Positions 63,532 to 64,000 of a stretch of DNA of 64,000 nucleotides are shown here, one piece after another. The notes under the pieces are model-generated. The model did not search any database and was not told the origin of the DNA. It saw only the letters and a program-made list of their open reading frames with translations. The number at the start of each line of letters is the position of its first letter. Position 1 is the stretch's first letter. A program made the translations under genes and the position numbers. The stretch comes from Adiantum capillus-veneris (Eukaryota > Streptophyta > Polypodiopsida > Polypodiales > Pteridaceae), in contig CM043958.1 in assembly GCA_014529385.2 (NCBI GenBank), positions 149,302,793 through 149,366,792 on the forward strand, given 5' to 3'.

Positions 63532-64000
63532 ACCATGGGAAAGTATTGCTATGGATTTTATCTTTGATCTTCCAAGAACGCAGACAGGAAATGATGGTAT
63601 TTGGACCATTATTTGCAGATTCAGCAAACAGGCTCATTTTATTCCTGTCAGGAAGAAGATAAAGCCAGATCAGATGGCACGCTTGTTTATGAGCAATATT
63701 TTCAAGTATCATGGCATGCCACAGTCGATTATTAGCGACCGTGATCCACGCATGACTAGTTTGTTCTGGAAAGGCTTGTTTGAGAATATGGGTACCACGC
63801 TCAAATTCTCTTCGTCATTTCATCCTCAAACAGATGGACAGTCAGAAGAGGCAAATTCTACTGTCCTAGATCTGCTGAAGTGCTATGTGTCAGAGCATAA
63901 AGGAAAGTGGGAGCAGTATTTGCCATTGGTGGAGTATGCATACAATAATACAGTGCATTCATCAACTGGCAAGGCACCTTTTGAGATAGTTGAAGGTGGC
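63505..64000 (+). pseudogene. D4 integrase core, zinc region deleted, incomplete at window end
   Basis: In the next frame LLQPLPIPDKPWESIAMDFI follows only 4 residues after SRKP. The HHCC zinc region and linker (about 110 residues in A1) are missing. Core landmarks are AMDFIFDLPRT (D), ISDRDPRMTSLFWKG (D) and TDGQSEEANS (E), then LVEYAYNNTVHSSTGKAPFE at the window edge. The frame is open to 64000. Confidence 0.9.

Larger units (their letters stand above)
59762..64000 (+). mobile_element. D4: Ty3/gypsy element, runs off the window
   Basis: LTR, primer-binding site, 5'-truncated gag, protease, RT, RNase H and an integrase lacking its zinc region. The cleanest element in the window. Chromodomain and 3' LTR status lies beyond 64000. 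Confidence 0.9.

Noticed and set aside
1-64000. CRISPR array, biosynthetic cluster or prokaryotic system
   Set aside because: Tandem repeats present (34-bp and 31-bp units) have no unique spacers or cas-like genes, and all coding content is plant or retrotransposon type.

Overview
The window reads as nuclear DNA of a land plant in which nearly everything is transposable-element sequence. The best clue to the lineage is a decayed PLS-type PPR gene (about 2.3-2.9 kb) whose repeat wording resembles the expanded PPR family of ferns. Long CT/GA microsatellites and deep nesting of LTR elements fit a large fern genome. The fern assignment is inference; land plant is firm. No prokaryotic genes, rRNA, CRISPR or complete tRNA genes are seen. 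The only convincing host gene is a PWWP-domain gene at 30.26-32.28 kb (+). A second coding-like relic of unknown family lies at 28.1-28.8 kb (-).

Layout. 0-4.3 kb: palindromes, microsatellites, the PPR pseudogene and a roughly 290-bp tandem repeat. 4.3-19.2 kb: one chromodomain Ty3/gypsy family (A). It holds a 5'-truncated + copy (A1), a rearranged - copy (A2) in which integrase-chromodomain reads in frame into gag, and a deletion derivative (A3) with an RS-rich gag start and three tandem integrase-tail/chromodomain units. 19.2-27 kb: a Ty1/copia element (H1) interrupted in gag by a small copia deletion derivative (I1) with two 227-bp LTRs. 27-37 kb: LTR pieces, the unknown relic, the PWWP gene, and gag fragments of family F in both orientations.

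37-64 kb is a nest of related Ty3 families. Family B is non-autonomous, coding gag-protease or less (B-I, B-II and a solo LTR). Family D is the likely autonomous relative (D1, D2, D3, D4). Family C is a pol-less element with microsatellite-bearing LTRs. Family E is an LTR element with two unrecognised ORFs. A 451-bp hAT-like element with a perfect 8-bp target duplication lies at 41.5 kb. Insertion order can be read directly: E cut the RT of D1, B-II cut E, C cut the RNase H of D3, and the B solo LTR cut C. A tandem copy of the last target preserves the empty site.

Functionally, none of the elements looks autonomous. A1, A2, H1, D1 and D2 carry frameshifts and stops. D4 has the longest open gag-protease-RT-RNase H frame (873 codons), but it lacks the start of gag and the integrase zinc-binding domain. 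B, C, E and I1 would need enzymes supplied in trans. LTR boundaries were read by eye from TG...CA ends, primer-binding sites, polypurine tracts and target duplications. Boundaries given as approximate are uncertain by tens to hundreds of bases.
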